This document shows positions 63,739 through 64,000 of a stretch of DNA of 64,000 bases, one piece after another (position 1 is the stretch's first letter; the number at the start of each line of letters is the position of its first letter). Location: assembly GCA_023434365.1 (NCBI GenBank), contig JAEYSV010000055.1, positions 1-64,000 on the forward strand. The letters are read 5' to 3'. The notes below the pieces were generated by a model that was given only the letters and a program-made list of their open reading frames with translations, had not been told where the DNA came from and did not search any database. The stretch comes from Bacillota bacterium. Lineage in GTDB: Bacteria; Bacillota; Clostridia; Lachnospirales; Lachnospiraceae. The position numbers and the translations under genes were made by a program.

Positions 63739-64000
63739 ATGGGAAAAGTAGTATTAGAAGTGGATAAGCTTACCACAAAGTATGTGACCAGATTCCATGA
63801 AGATGTATTTGCTGTTGATGGTGTATCCCTTAAAATAGAAGAAGGAAAATCATTAGGTATTGCCGGTGAATCCGGTTGTGGAAAATCTACGTTAGCATTA
63901 AGCTTAATGGGGTATTATTTTGCTCCACTACATTATCAAAGTGGTTCTATTATTGTTGATGGAACTAATATAACATCAATGACTCCTGACGAAGTGCGAA
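63739..64000 (+). CDS. ABC transporter ATP-binding protein (DppD/OppD-like), cut by window end
   Basis: The first 87 residues are present, with Walker A GIAGESGCGKSTLALSLMG. AGGAGGG precedes the ATG 10 bases after the permease stop. The start LEVDKLTTKYVTRFHEDVFA is typical of OppD/OppF. The signature and Walker B lie beyond the window. Confidence 0.9.
   Translation, partial: MGKVVLEVDKLTTKYVTRFHEDVFAVDGVSLKIEEGKSLGIAGESGCGKSTLALSLMGYYFAPLHYQSGSIIVDGTNITSMTPDEVR

Overview
The window is AT-rich DNA from a low-GC Firmicute. Gene content points to an anaerobic, polysaccharide-degrading Lachnospiraceae close to Lachnoclostridium (Clostridium) phytofermentans: FIST/MCP soluble signalling, DUF4317, YesN-type AraC regulators, GH3 and GH39-type domains, several ABC sugar importers and ferredoxin-type reductases. 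The species call is inference from gene content, not a database match. No transposase, integrase, phage gene or CRISPR array was seen.

Layout. (1) 1-190: 3' end of a 23S rRNA gene and its terminator, with no 5S between them. (2) 400-4620: small accessory genes (C_GCAxxG_C_C redox protein, FRG-domain protein, GNAT, PNPOx-like protein) plus a decayed S66 LD-carboxypeptidase. (3) 4650-11220: two minus-strand secreted or anchored proteins, then a two-component system with an antimicrobial-peptide-type ABC exporter. (4) 11470-14140: tRNA-Asn, a FAD/Rieske oxidoreductase, a 700-base gap with possible structured RNA, and tRNA-Leu(AAG). (5) 14300-23600: DUF4234/DUF2752 membrane proteins, a CotH-type kinase, a 1351-residue secreted Ig-like protein, a secreted Cys/His protein and a 54-residue small protein. 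(6) 23850-31360: RtcB, FIST plus soluble MCP, an ArsR/permease/thioredoxin operon, and an NYN/OST-HTH protein.

(7) 31390-38130: CE2-like esterase, then larE-larB-larC and a nickel ECF transporter (nikMN-nikQ-nikO). Together these import nickel and build the nickel-pincer nucleotide cofactor of LarA-type racemases; LarA itself is not in the window. (8) 38190-44220: a maltodextrin-type operon (binding protein, two permeases, MalQ, LacI regulator) with a clear promoter followed at once by tandem LacI/CcpA-like operators. (9) 44300-51180: a 37-residue membrane peptide, a lipoprotein SGNH esterase, an acyltransferase, a GH3 beta-glucosidase and an AraC regulator. The GH3/AraC gap holds a 21-bp minisatellite and five consecutive hairpins. 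(10) 51280-56450: DUF4317, a ferredoxin-type aldo/keto reductase with a 40-bp duplication over its stop codon, a HAD phosphatase, a metallopeptidase and CysK. (11) 56500-64000: an AraC regulator fused to a GH39-like domain whose acid/base Glu appears replaced by Val, divergent from an Opp/Dpp-type importer cut by the window end.

Starts were re-chosen where a ribosome binding site favoured an internal codon. Two small genes with good ribosome binding sites (23418-23582 and 44313-44426, both minus strand) were found by reading the sequence. The most interesting signals are the GH39 pseudo-active site, the hairpin/minisatellite region at 49.7-50.2 kb, tRNA-Leu(AAG), the nickel-pincer/nickel-import cluster, and the promoter-operator layouts of the ArsR and maltodextrin operons.
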